The notes: generated by a model not told the origin, from the sequence alone. DNA of 64,000 bases from Bacillus sp. MYb209 (GCF_002975175.1 NZ_PCNZ01000018.1:44407-108406); one strand, 5' to 3'. Numbered from the stretch's first letter, positions 34,277 through 43,935 are shown. A program made the numbers and translations.

Positions 34277-35105
34277 ACCATATAGAATCTATATTCGTTA
34301 TTTTCCATTTACCTTCATCATTTTTTTCGAACATGAAAGAATATTTAATATCAGTTAAAACATACTCTTTTTGTACATATCCAGTATTACCGTTAATAGT
34401 CGATATTTTTATATATCCATCATTCTGCATTGTTTCCGGAATCCAAGCTTTTACCATTTCATTAGATACTTGATATAAAACTTGTGATTCTAGTTTTGGT
34501 TCAGCTAAAATTTTTGTTTTGTTTCCAATAACAGTTGCATATATATAATGTTCTTGCTTTGATTGATTACTTTCTGTCAATCCACTTGGTATTTTGTATA
34601 CTTTCTTTGTATCATTTGCAAATTCTCCTCCCATTGTAAGAGCGACTTGCAACTCATGAAAAATATCCTCATCAAACTGCAATTCATCCTTCTTATACAT
34701 ACTCCCTTTAAATATAACTTCATCATTTAATGCTCTATACAAATCATTTTCATTTTTAGAATTTGTACTTCGATATAAGTCATTCATAAATTGTTTTAAT
34801 GATGGATCTTGAGCAGATTCATCTTTTGTTTTAGGCTTAATTTGAGTACTACTTTGTACCGGTGATTTATTATCATCAAGCCAAGGTTGTTGAACAATAA
34901 AAAATAACATTGTACAAACCAAAACAACTACAATAGGCAATGCTTTTTTACGAAATGGTTTCTTGTATGTTACAGAATCTACTCCACTATTTTGGTATAT
35001 CGATTGCTTTATTTTATAAATAAATTCTTCTTCATCTTTACGATGCTCCATTGGCCCATTTTTTAATTTGCTATACCAGTCGGGATTTTTTTTATTGTTC
35101 ATCAT
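34275..35105 (-). CDS. rsiP: Single-span anti-sigma factor (RsiP-like)
   Basis: A 276-residue protein with about 50 cytoplasmic residues, one membrane span (about 52-70, 'LPIVVVLVCTMLFFIV') and a 200-residue external region. The external region includes an SH3-like segment ('ILAEPKLESQVLYQVSN', 'YIKISTINGNTGYVQKEYV'). This layout and the 14-bp overlap with an ECF sigma gene fit an anti-sigma factor released by regulated intramembrane proteolysis. The SH3-like segment might contact the cell wall. The identity with RsiP rests on gene order and the beta-lactam genes around it. Confidence 0.68.
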   Translation of the reverse strand: MMNNKKNPDWYSKLKNGPMEHRKDEEEFIYKIKQSIYQNSGVDSVTYKKPFRKKALPIVVVLVCTMLFFIVQQPWLDDNKSPVQSSTQIKPKTKDESAQDPSLKQFMNDLYRSTNSKNENDLYRALNDEVIFKGSMYKKDELQFDEDIFHELQVALTMGGEFANDTKKVYKIPSGLTESNQSKQEHYIYATVIGNKTKILAEPKLESQVLYQVSNEMVKAWIPETMQNDGYIKISTINGNTGYVQKEYVLTDIKYSFMFEKNDEGKWKITNIDSIW

Positions 35106-35625
35106 TTCTACCCTCCCCTATTAATTTTGAAACCTTACTTCTCGCTCGGCTTAATCTAGATTTTACAGTTCCAATTGACACTCCTAATGTTTCAGCCATT
35201 TCTTCATAAGACAATTCATATTTTGCGTCCAATATTATTATTTCACGGTGTTTTTTAGGTAGTTTTAATACAACCTCCCACACATCATTCATTTCCTCTT
35301 GCTTAAAAAATTCTTGTTCCGCCGACAAAGATTGCTTATCGTCACTAAAAAATCCTATTAAAGAAATCCTTTTAAAATAGGAGGATTTCAAATAGTTTAT
35401 TGCAGTATTTCTTGTAATTTTTAATATCCACGTTTTAATAGATGACTCTTTTCGAAATGAATGCCAATGTTTAAAAACCTTTATAAATACATCTTGCGTG
35501 ATGTCATCTGATAAGTGCGGATCTTTCGTAATAATAAATGAATAATTCCATACATCCTGCCAATAGTCTTTTATAACATAGTCAAGCTCATCATGATTAC
35601 ATTTTTCAATAAACTTCTGTTCCAT
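35092..35625 (-). CDS. sigP: ECF sigma factor (SigP-like)
   Basis: A 177-residue ECF sigma factor. Region 2 reads 'ITQDVFIKVFKHWHSFR' with the -10-recognition helix 'SSIKTWILKITRNTAINYL', and region 4 has 'LSYEEMAETLGVSIGTVKSR' for -35 recognition. I chose ATG 35625, 7 nt after GAGG; a GTG at 35631 is too close. It is followed by an overlapping anti-sigma gene and preceded by a promoter of the same type found at bla1, so it probably activates its own gene. In the B. cereus group SigP is known to switch on beta-lactamase in response to beta-lactams. Confidence 0.8.
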   Translation of the reverse strand: MEQKFIEKCNHDELDYVIKDYWQDVWNYSFIITKDPHLSDDITQDVFIKVFKHWHSFRKESSIKTWILKITRNTAINYLKSSYFKRISLIGFFSDDKQSLSAEQEFFKQEEMNDVWEVVLKLPKKHREIIILDAKYELSYEEMAETLGVSIGTVKSRLSRARSKVSKLIGEGRNDEQ

Positions 35626-35693
35626 TTCCACACCTCAAACTTATTTGAATAAACATAAAACTGCCCTCACTTTTATTATGGTTTCAATATATA

Positions 35694-35719
35694 GACATGA
35701 TGCAAGTTTCATTTGTTCC
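35694..35719 (-). promoter_or_regulatory. Autoregulatory ECF promoter of sigP
   Basis: Minus strand: GGAAC at 35715-35719, 17 nt, TGTCTATA (TGTC at 35694-35697), placing the transcript start about 55-60 nt before the ATG. Confidence 0.7.
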
Positions 35720-35783
35720 ATTAATAATCTTTTTTCGATAGAAAACTCTTTCTTAAAAAATGTAAAAGTGGGAGATATAATGA

Positions 35784-35821
35784 AAAAACCAGGATAAATT
35801 CTTAAAATTATCCTGGTTTTT
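35784..35821 (-). terminator. Terminator after lipoprotein gene
   Basis: Arms 35784-35797 and 35808-35821 form a 14-bp stem; the minus strand continues in a T-rich run (TTTTTTCATT). Confidence 0.8.
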
Positions 35822-35841
35822 CTGTATTAAATATGTTTTCA

Positions 35842-36522
35842 CTATTTATTTATAATAGAAACCGCATCTAATGCATCTACTTGACTCCCCATAGTTTTAG
35901 TGAGTTTTTTCCATTCGGTTTCTGCTTGTACAGCTTTTACATCATCTGCATTGTAGGGCCTATCTTCACCATACGATTTATTGAAATGAAGAATCTCCAT
36001 TGATGTTTCATTTACAGGAATTTGATTGAATGTAGCTTTGTCTACAATTACAATCAGCTCCTCATAATCTGAATTACGATAGTGACCGAACCAAGTATCG
36101 CTAGCATACTGAACATCTATTTTCTTATCACCAATTGTTAATTCCTTCATTTTATCATTTTTCTTACTAGCTAGTAATACAGCTTTACCTTTTGGAACTG
36201 AAGGTAATGACTTTATTGAATCTGAACTCCATACTTCATTATCATTATCTGATTCTCTCAACACACCTATCTCAACCATTTTCTCTGCAGTTTTTTGATC
36301 CAGAATTAATAGTTGTTTGCCACCAGTTTCTGCTTTTTTCACTTTATATAAAGTGTTGGTCTTAATTTCACTTTTATGTTGACTTACTATTTCTTTTAAT
36401 GATTGTTCTTCCCCAATCAATAAAGCGGCATTCCTTGGCTCTTCTTTCTTTCCAAAAGAACAAGCTCCTAACATAGAAATAGATACAATTCCTGCCATAC
36501 ACATTTTCATTACTTTTTTCAT
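35842..36522 (-). CDS. Lipoprotein linked to BceAB-type transporter
   Basis: A 226-residue lipoprotein: lipobox 'SMLGAC' with lipidated Cys21, then a soluble, lysine-rich external domain. No known family recognised. It follows the bceAB-like pair by 36 bp on the same strand, so it probably assists the transporter or the sensing of its peptide antibiotic. It ends in a strong terminator, closing the unit. Confidence 0.65.
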   Translation of the reverse strand: MKKVMKMCMAGIVSISMLGACSFGKKEEPRNAALLIGEEQSLKEIVSQHKSEIKTNTLYKVKKAETGGKQLLILDQKTAEKMVEIGVLRESDNDNEVWSSDSIKSLPSVPKGKAVLLASKKNDKMKELTIGDKKIDVQYASDTWFGHYRNSDYEELIVIVDKATFNQIPVNETSMEILHFNKSYGEDRPYNADDVKAVQAETEWKKLTKTMGSQVDALDAVSIINK

Positions 36523-36557
36523 TTCTCTTTCTCCTCTTTGCTTGTTTTATCAATACG

Positions 36558-38479
36558 CTACATGATTTTTTTATATAACCGTTGTAAATAACGCCAACGA
36601 ACAGTGAAAAAGTACACACTTTGAATGGATATAAAGGCTAGTATAATTAAAATGGACATCTTTAAAATAGAGAAGTCAATTAACTGCTGTAAGGCTATAA
36701 AAGCGACACCACTATGAATAATCGCTATAATTAAAGGCAAGAAGAACATTAACATAAGCTGACGCGTTACAATTTTCTTTAGCTCTCTTCTACTTAGACC
36801 AACCTTTGCAATCATTTCATATTGTTGTTGTTCCCTTTCTAAATCTGCATATAGTCGGAAATATAATAGGCTGGCTGCAAACGTAAAGAATACGATACCT
36901 ACTAATACACTGACGATAAGTAAAATACCGTTCTTTTGTTTCGAAGAAATCCATTCAGAATACAATGCTTCAAAATAATAATGTGCTTCCGCCAAATTAT
37001 TATTACCCATTGTTGCTTCTAATTTTTTTGTAACTGCTCTTGATTTTTCCCAATTTTCCACGACAAAACCATATTGACTTTTCATTACGTAAGAATCATC
37101 TTCCGTTTTTCTATTCGGAATTTTATCGTACAAAGAATCCGAAACAACAATAATAGCTCCAATTGTATTTGGGAGAACTAAATATGGGACTGCCTTCTTG
37201 ACCTGAAGAGCCATCTCCAAGTTTTCCTGTACCACATCTATTTTCTCAGGTATATCTTTTCCTCTTGCGAAACTATGGATGGCACAATGATCGCTTCTTG
37301 ATCATTGTCTAACTTTTCCATTTCATATCCGAAGATTTTTGCAAACTTGTTATACTCTGATACTTTGATTAACACTAAATTATTTTCCGTGAATTTAGGA
37401 TTCGTAACCGCTACCTGATAAGAGAAATTTGAGCGAGTGAGTTGTTTTTTTATTTCTGTAATGTGCTCTTCTTCTTGTTGATTCTCTCCTAACGAGGTAT
37501 AGGTAAATGCAAATGGGTTTGTCATTTCGGTTAATCCCTTATTCCCCATTGCTAGGCATGTACCAATCCCTGTGAAGGCCACAGCGGAAACGATCGCTAG
37601 CATAAAGAACATAGTTGCATTATCCTTCATACGATAGGCCAATTCAGATATAGTAAGAATGTTTGTTTTATTAAAAAACACTTTGTCCCTTTTCTTCAAG
37701 ACGCGTATTACATACACGCTCAACTGAGAAAATAGAAAATACGTCCCTATCACTACAAGGACTACCCCTCCAAGTAAGTAAGGCATAATGAAGTTTCTTT
37801 CTAGTACGAAATAGAATACACATCCATACCCTAATCCAATGAAGATTACGGAAAGGAATGCTAATCCTTTTGATGCCTTCGGCTCTGGTTTTGGCTTTTC
37901 CTCTGATTTCATCAAATCAATCAACTTGTTTCCTTTTACCATCTTAGAAGTAAACAACGAAATGACTAGAAACAGAGTCAAAAATGCGCCAGTTGTCATA
38001 AATACAGCTTTTATAGGAACATAAAAAGGAAGTCCCTTATCCATCGCTAATATATTTTCACTTGCTAATAAATTGAGCTTTGCAAATATCAATCCAATTA
38101 AGATACCAAACATAATAGATGCGATTCCAATTAACATATTTTCTAAAAAAATTAATTTATTTAACTGCGCCGGTGTCATACCATGCATAATTAAAATTCC
38201 AAATTCTTTTTTTCTTGTTTTTAAAAAAGAACTTACCGAATATAAAAGAAAGAAGAATGAAAATACAAAAATGAGATATTGAGATATTTGCATCCCCATT
38301 GTTCCTAATAGACTCATTGTTTTACTTGTGGAGACTAGTTCTCCTTGTAAATCAGGATGGAAAAGTAAGAGTGAATATGTAAAAAAAACCATAACTGAAA
38401 ATGAGCTACTTAGAAAGTGTGCAGCATAAGTCCGCTTACTTCGAATGATATTATTAAAAGCGAATCTTTGAAAAGTCAT
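36558..38479 (-). pseudogene. BceB-type ABC permease, split by a frameshift
   Basis: Two frames, 38479-37238 (413 residues) and 37235-36558, together make a 638-residue BceB-family permease: N-terminal FtsX block 'FNNIIRSKRTYAAHFLSS', eight or more spans, a large external domain, and C-terminal spans. The first frame runs to TAG inside the external domain. The second continues the protein in another frame. Adding one A to the AAAA run at 37257-37260 (minus-strand GAGGAAAAG) restores one frame reading '...QEEKDIPEKIDVVQEN...'. It is therefore a one-base deletion in an A-run, or a sequencing error. If real, the transporter is not made, although its regulators look intact. Confidence 0.75.
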
Positions 38480-39224
38480 GCTTACGACCTCCTAGTAATG
38501 CAAGTACATCTATAATTTTTTGATAAAACATTTGTTGATTTTCTCCATTATAAATTTCGTTATACAATTTTCCGTCTTTAATAAATACAACACGATCACA
38601 AAAACTTGCAGCCACTGGATCGTGCGTAACAAGCATCATTGTTGCATCTTGCTCTTTATTTAATCGTTTTAATAACTCCATTACATCATTAGCCGCTTTT
38701 GAATCTAAGTTTCCCGTCGGTTCATCTGCTAGTAGTAATTTGGGTTTATGAATTAGAGCGCGTGCAATGGCTGTTCTTTGTGCTTGTCCACCCGATATTT
38801 CATATGTTCGTTTATTTAATATATCTTGAATGCCTAATTTTTCTGCAATACCATCTACCTGCTGATTCATTTCCTCAACTTTAGTACCATCTAACGTCAG
38901 AGGAAGAACAATATTTTCTTTTACAGTTAATGTTGTAAGAAGATTGAATGCTTGAAACACAAAACCTAATTCACGTCTTCGAAATAATGCCAGTTCATTT
39001 TGAGATAATTGATATGGATTTTCTCCATTAATCAATATTTCTCCTGATGTGGGAGAATCAATAGTAGAAACCATATTCAACAAAGTAGTTTTTCCACTTC
39101 CTGATGGACCCATTATTCCTACAAACTCCCCTTTTGTTACACTCAAATTAATGTCGGAGAGTGCTTCATAAGATACCTTTCCTGTATAGATTTTACTCAG
39201 TTCACAGACCTTTAATATTTCCAT
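38454..39224 (-). CDS. BceA-type ABC transporter ATPase
   Basis: A 256-residue ATPase with Walker A 'GPSGSGKTT', signature 'ISGGQAQRTAIARAL', Walker B 'LLLADEPTGNLDS' and H-loop 'LVTHDPVAAS', of the antimicrobial-peptide (BceA/LolD-like) group. The permease gene begins 26 bp before its end, with GGAGG inside its coding region. The operator at 39309-39322 lies 85 bp upstream. With BceB such proteins sense and remove peptide antibiotics such as bacitracin from lipid II-cycle targets. Confidence 0.85.
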   Translation of the reverse strand: MEILKVCELSKIYTGKVSYEALSDINLSVTKGEFVGIMGPSGSGKTTLLNMVSTIDSPTSGEILINGENPYQLSQNELALFRRRELGFVFQAFNLLTTLTVKENIVLPLTLDGTKVEEMNQQVDGIAEKLGIQDILNKRTYEISGGQAQRTAIARALIHKPKLLLADEPTGNLDSKAANDVMELLKRLNKEQDATMMLVTHDPVAASFCDRVVFIKDGKLYNEIYNGENQQMFYQKIIDVLALLGGRKHDFSKIRF

Positions 39225-39308
39225 ATCATTTTGCTCCTTATTATCTTTTGATAACCTAAGTTTATCTAAACTTCCCTTCTTCTCATATCGATTAACCTTT
39301 CATGTATC

Positions 39309-39322
39309 TAACAGGCGTGTAA
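39309..39322 (-). promoter_or_regulatory. BceR-type operator before bceA-like gene
   Basis: TAACA-GGCG-TGTAA matches the TnACA-N4-TGTAA form of BceR-type regulators. It lies in a 45-bp block (39290-39334) that agrees at 36 of 45 positions with 41423-41467. Confidence 0.6.
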
Positions 39323-39352
39323 GATTTCTGAAAAGTGAAAATAAAATACATT

Positions 39353-40339
39353 CTAACGATTTGCATAAGGGAAAATGATACGGATTGTTGTTCCTCTTCC
39401 TACTTCCGACTTTATTTCAATATTATGTTCCAATCTTTTTATAATATTTTTCACAAGATATAATCCCATCCCAGTAGATTCCTTAAATTTCCGACCGTTT
39501 ATTCCTGTATAAAATGGGCGGAACACTCTCGGAAGGTCTTCTTTTGGAATTCCCACACCATGATCTTGTATTGCAAGGATTACAGAGCGCTCTTCTTCTA
39601 ATGTAGTAATAGTAACGTTTTTTCTACTTCCTGCTGAATACTTAATGGCATTGGATATCACTTGATGAATAACAAACCGAAGCCATTTTCTATCGGTTTC
39701 TACCATAATAGTTTGTTTTACTTTTACTTCTGGATATACATAGTTACGGATAAACAGACGTTTATTTTCACGAATTACTTCTTGAACAATATCCTGTAAC
39801 GAAACTCTTTCCACATAAAAATCTTGCTCAAACGTTTGTAATCGCGCCATATATAAGACCATTTCTAATCCGTACTGCATTTGATCTACTTCTTCTACAA
39901 TACTTTCAAAAACCTCCCCATTCTCTTCTTGTGTGATCAGTTCAATAACTGATAAAGGCGTTTTCATCTGATGCACCCATTGATTAATAAATGTAAGGTG
40001 CTCTTTTTGTTTATATTCCCAAGTCTTTAACTGTTGATGATATTGACTGTATTGTGTCTTTAACACACGCTGAAGTGCTACTGATAATGGGGTGGAATCG
40101 AGTTCTTCTAAGGAGTCCTCTAATGTTTCAGAAGGGTTGGATAATTTGTTATAAAATCTACGATGGCTAAGGTAGCGATAAAGTAAAAACGCAATTAAAA
40201 AGCATCCCCCTAAAAACACACTATATAATGCAGTAGATAAGTGATTATATCCATCCAGCCAATAAACAGTTAGAACGACAAATAGCTGAATGATTGAGAA
40301 ACAGATGAAAGGGATATGTTCACGTAAAAACAAATTCAT
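39353..40339 (-). CDS. Intramembrane-sensing histidine kinase (BceS-like)
   Basis: A 328-residue kinase with two membrane spans near the N-terminus (about 10-28 and 36-55) and almost no external loop, the mark of BceS-type kinases that take their signal from the transporter. H-box 'WVHQMKTPLSVIE' with H123; N-box 'VISNAIKYSAG'; G-box 'STGMGLYLVKNI'. The gene follows the regulator by 2 bp. Confidence 0.85.
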   Translation of the reverse strand: MNLFLREHIPFICFSIIQLFVVLTVYWLDGYNHLSTALYSVFLGGCFLIAFLLYRYLSHRRFYNKLSNPSETLEDSLEELDSTPLSVALQRVLKTQYSQYHQQLKTWEYKQKEHLTFINQWVHQMKTPLSVIELITQEENGEVFESIVEEVDQMQYGLEMVLYMARLQTFEQDFYVERVSLQDIVQEVIRENKRLFIRNYVYPEVKVKQTIMVETDRKWLRFVIHQVISNAIKYSAGSRKNVTITTLEEERSVILAIQDHGVGIPKEDLPRVFRPFYTGINGRKFKESTGMGLYLVKNIIKRLEHNIEIKSEVGRGTTIRIIFPYANR

Positions 40340-40341
40340 TA

Positions 40342-41046
40342 TTATACCTCATCATTCTTCCAAGTTATTTTCAAACGATATCCAGCACCACGAACTGTTT
40401 CTAATGCATTTTTTATTCCGATTTCCTCTAATTTTTTTCGGACACGTGTAACATTTACACTTAAAGTATTATCATCTACATACGTATAGTCATCCCAAAG
40501 TTTTTCTAAGATTTTCTCTCGACTAACAATACTAGGAGATTGTCGTAAGAGAGTTTCTAGTAAAACAGTTTCTTTTTTTGACAGTATACATATGCTATCA
40601 TTTAGCTTTAATTCCATTTTTTCTGGATAAAGTATTAAACCAGATTGCTGAACAACTCTTTCTTCCGCTTTAGGTGCGTATTCTCCGTAAATTCTTCGAA
40701 GATGACTTCGGATTTTTGCCATTACAACTTCATAATGAAACGGTTTAGTGATATAATCGTCTGCACCATGTTCAAGTGCCATAACTTGCTCCATCTCTCC
40801 ACTACGTGCTGATATGAAAATAATGGGGCAAGTAGAGACCGTTCTAATTTGGCGGCACCAGTAAAAACCATCAAAACTCGGTAAATTTACATCTAATAAA
40901 ACTAAATCAGGCTGGATTTTTTCAAAGTTGACCAAAACATTTTCAAAATCCTCTGTAATGTTCCCTTCATATCCGTACTTGTTAATATGGGATTGAAGTA
41001 ATTTAGAAATTTTTTGGTCGTCTTCTACAATCATAATTTTATACAT
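40342..41046 (-). CDS. OmpR-family response regulator (BceR-like)
   Basis: A 234-residue regulator with phospho-acceptor D52 ('LLDVNLP'), K101 in 'TKPFHYE' and a C-terminal winged helix. It should bind the TAACA-N4-TGTAA sites near bceA and upstream of its own gene. RBS GGAG. Its upstream leader is interrupted by a foreign-looking segment. Confidence 0.85.
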   Translation of the reverse strand: MYKIMIVEDDQKISKLLQSHINKYGYEGNITEDFENVLVNFEKIQPDLVLLDVNLPSFDGFYWCRQIRTVSTCPIIFISARSGEMEQVMALEHGADDYITKPFHYEVVMAKIRSHLRRIYGEYAPKAEERVVQQSGLILYPEKMELKLNDSICILSKKETVLLETLLRQSPSIVSREKILEKLWDDYTYVDDNTLSVNVTRVRKKLEEIGIKNALETVRGAGYRLKITWKNDEV

Positions 41047-41079
41047 ATATTAAGCTCCTTTTATTTATCTTTTCCGATA

Positions 41080-41385
41080 GAAGGCTCCCTCATCAATTTA
41101 GGTGAAGGTATTATAGCATCAGCACATAAGAGGAAGATGAATGCCGGTTGGCGTAAGCCAAGATGTTTGCTCCGATTTAGTTGTACAAATTTTTCTTTGA
41201 AAACAGAACATATGAGGTTGGTTGCAGAAAAATCTTTGAAATCGTAAAAGCTTCAACGTTCGATCAACCCACGGTTACATCGGTGTCCGCAGGAATCTCC
41301 CTCTTCAAACATGGCGCAAGGTCGTTAAGTAGGACTAGTTAAAGTATATGTTTATTATCTGTAAGAATATAAAATATACTTTTAT
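41080..41385. other. Foreign-looking segment between bceR-like gene and its operator
   Basis: About 300 bp, less AT-rich than the surrounding DNA, separate the bceR-like ATG from its operator at 41442. On the plus strand, short frames broken by stops read '...MNAGWRKPRC...', then '...RCPQESPSSNMAQGR', giving the impression of a decayed transposase tail (IS200/IS605 TnpB-like is one thought). I could not identify it firmly. A hairpin AAAGTATAT/ATATACTTT (41341-41349 and 41374-41382) marks the right side. Confidence 0.35.
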
Positions 41386-41441
41386 CTTTTAGTATAAAGA
41401 AATTTCCCTCTTACTTATATTGAATAACCTTACTTGAAACT

Positions 41442-41455
41442 AACAGCTGTGTAAT
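41442..41455 (-). promoter_or_regulatory. BceR-type operator displaced from bceR-like gene
   Basis: TAACA-GCTG-TGTAA, in a 45-bp block (41423-41467) closely matching the bceA site. It is nearly 400 bp before the bceR-like ATG instead of the roughly 85 bp seen at bceA. Confidence 0.55.
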
Positions 41456-41557
41456 GTTTCTGAAAATAAAGTTAAGTATAATAGCTCTCTTATTTTTTAA
41501 ATTTTAATTATTTAATTTAACATTTTAAACTTTTTGTTTTATAATTTTCAAATAAAA

Positions 41558-41605
41558 AATAATCGTATTTAATTGTGTAAAAACACGTAATTAAATACGA
41601 TTATT
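41558..41605 (-). terminator. Terminator after lipoprotein PBP gene
   Basis: A 17-bp stem (41558-41574 with 41589-41605), followed on the minus strand by TTTTTTATTTG. Confidence 0.75.
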
Positions 41606-41665
41606 AAAATCATAAAATCTAAACTAACATATCAGTATCAGCCGATTTCACCTTCTAATTAACTA

Positions 41666-43633
41666 TTATTTCTGAAAAACATGTTTTACTTTTTCGCCTG
41701 GAACATTGCTCCCCCCTCTTCCTTTTACATCTTCGATCATCATGGTAACAATCATGTCTGGCGCATTTGCATCAAAAGCTGCAAACCATCCAAGTTCTTT
41801 TCCGTCTGCTTCTTTCGACTCTTTCAGTTCTGCTGTACCCGTTTTACCAGCAAGAGTTACACCATCAACCTTAGCAATTCTCCCCGCACCATCAGAGTCA
41901 TTAATGACTTTTATTAATGCACTCTTTAATATCTCTTGATTCTTTTTAGAAACCACATTTTCTTTCCAATTCCCCGCTACTTTTGCTTCTTTTAAAAGAT
42001 GAGGCGACGGAATATTCCCTTCATTCACAATCGGTGCATATGTTAATGCTAAATGAAGTGGTGTCATTAATACTTGTCCTTGCCCGTATCCCGTGTCTGC
42101 TAGTTGAATATCATTTTTTATCCCATCTTTTGCAATTATTGAAATAGGAAATTCGTATTCGATTGGTAATTTTTCATGAAATCCGTACTTCTTAAATTCA
42201 CTTACATACTGATCTTTTCCCATTTTTAAAGCTTGTTGAGCAAAATAAATATTATCAGAGTACTTCATTGCCTTATCAAAATCAATTGGACTAGCATCCT
42301 TCACACGTGTTACATAATAATTTCCCCACGATGAATCTTTTGTCCACTTTAATCCTTGGATTTTAAATTCTTCCTTAGGATTTATTGTTTTTGTTTCCAA
42401 ACCAATTGCACCTGTAATCGTTTTAAATACGGAACCTGGTACAAATGCTTGTGTGAAGCGATTCATCATTGGCAGTTTCGAGTCGTTATTCCATGCTTCT
42501 CGTTGAGCTTTTGATGCTCCTCTAACTATTGTATTTGGATTATAAGCAGGGCTACTTACAAGTGCGATTGTTTCACCCGTTTTAGGATTGACCGCTGCAC
42601 TAGATCCTGCCTCATTTTTCATCTCATTAAAGATTTTTTCTTGAATTGCAGCATCAATTGTTAACGTAACATTTCCCCCTTCTTTTGCTTCTTTTTTTGC
42701 TAAGTTTTTAATCTCTTTCCCGTTCTCATCTTCCATAAATACGCGTCCACCCTTTTCACCACGCAGTTTATTCTCTAATACTTTCTCTAAACCTGTCTTA
42801 CCCACTAAATCATCTGCTTGATAACCTTTTTGTTGAAGCGATTTTAACTCCTCTGCATTTACCTTTCCTATATATCCCGTTAAGTGTGCCGCTGCTTCTC
42901 CTAATGGATACGTACGAATATTTACTGGTCGAGATGAAACTCCTTCTAATTCAATATAATCATTCTGTCTGGTTCCCTCTTTTAAAATACCAATTGGTAC
43001 AAGGGAATCTGGTTTTATCCATTTCGCTGCGAGCTTCTGATCGACCTCTTCTGTAGACATATCAAGTAATTGTGCTACTATTTCTTTTGTTTGCGCTGCC
43101 GTTTCACCTAGTTTCTCTGGAATAATTCCAACCTCAGTCGCTTTACCATTCGTTGCAAGCCCTTTTCCATTTCGATCATATATTTCTCCGCGTTTTCCTT
43201 GCTCTATTTGCATACGTACTTTGTAATCTTTTTTCATACCTGGGAAAATGAAGTCTGGTGTCCAATCTATTTTCCAAGATTCTTTATCTTTCACGAGTTT
43301 TGCTTCATGGATGAATGAAACTGTTCCTCCATCCGTATCCATATTAACTTCAAAAAGAAAAAGTTCTTTATCTTTAGTATTCTCTCCTTTCGTTTTAACT
43401 TTTAAATTCTTAACTCCAATACCCTCATAGATTTTTTGATATTTCTCTGTGAAATCCTTTTTAGAAATCGTTTTTTTTGCATGTTCTGATAAACGATCAT
43501 ACATATTTGTAAATTTTTTATCATTCCATAAATTGATATATTCATCAAATGCTTGTTTTGGCGGTTCGTTTTTATTACATCCTACCAACATAACTCCGAA
43601 ACAAAAGAAAAGCAGCATACATATTTTTTTCAA
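41666..43633 (-). CDS. Lipoprotein class B PBP with MecA-type N-domain (PBP3-like)
   Basis: A 655-residue PBP of the PBP2a/B. subtilis PBP3 architecture. It has a lipobox 'GVMLVGC' (Cys19), an NTF2-like domain (about 25-130, 'FDEYINLWNDKKFTNMY'), a dimerisation domain from 'GKRGEIYDRNGKGLATN', and a transpeptidase with S401-V-F-K404, S459-D-N461 and K597-T-G599. This class includes naturally low-affinity, beta-lactam-tolerant transpeptidases. An ECF promoter at 43710-43735 gives a leader of about 65 nt, tying the gene to the SigP-like regulon. Confidence 0.87.
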   Translation of the reverse strand: MKKICMLLFFCFGVMLVGCNKNEPPKQAFDEYINLWNDKKFTNMYDRLSEHAKKTISKKDFTEKYQKIYEGIGVKNLKVKTKGENTKDKELFLFEVNMDTDGGTVSFIHEAKLVKDKESWKIDWTPDFIFPGMKKDYKVRMQIEQGKRGEIYDRNGKGLATNGKATEVGIIPEKLGETAAQTKEIVAQLLDMSTEEVDQKLAAKWIKPDSLVPIGILKEGTRQNDYIELEGVSSRPVNIRTYPLGEAAAHLTGYIGKVNAEELKSLQQKGYQADDLVGKTGLEKVLENKLRGEKGGRVFMEDENGKEIKNLAKKEAKEGGNVTLTIDAAIQEKIFNEMKNEAGSSAAVNPKTGETIALVSSPAYNPNTIVRGASKAQREAWNNDSKLPMMNRFTQAFVPGSVFKTITGAIGLETKTINPKEEFKIQGLKWTKDSSWGNYYVTRVKDASPIDFDKAMKYSDNIYFAQQALKMGKDQYVSEFKKYGFHEKLPIEYEFPISIIAKDGIKNDIQLADTGYGQGQVLMTPLHLALTYAPIVNEGNIPSPHLLKEAKVAGNWKENVVSKKNQEILKSALIKVINDSDGAGRIAKVDGVTLAGKTGTAELKESKEADGKELGWFAAFDANAPDMIVTMMIEDVKGRGGSNVPGEKVKHVFQK

Positions 43634-43709
43634 TTCAATCTTCTCCCTTAGTTAAAAATGATTATTCCTTTCTAAATATATTAAATAAAAAATGTTTTAA
43701 CGCTTAATA

Positions 43710-43735
43710 GACAGTGTAAGTAATGAAATAGTTCC
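43710..43735 (-). promoter_or_regulatory. ECF (SigP-type) promoter of lipoprotein PBP gene
   Basis: Minus strand: GGAAC at 43731-43735, 17 nt, TGTCTATT (TGTC at 43710-43713). Confidence 0.7.
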
Positions 43736-43935
43736 ACATTTATAAAAAAATTAAATTTATGGTTAAGCTGCATTCAAAAAGGGAAGATTTTTAAGACTCT
43801 TACAAACAAAAGAAGCGAATATATTTAGCGAACGTTATCATTATTAGTGTTGTTTTAACAATTTCATTTAAAACACCTTTTAGTTCGTTTTCGCCGATTT
43901 TATCTTTTTTCTTTATAGATTTTTGATACAAAAAA

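Noticed and set aside
41014-41247. Plus-strand open frame of 77 codons
   Set aside because: It starts inside the bceR-like gene on the other strand and has no start signal. Part of it may be a transposase remnant, which is noted separately.
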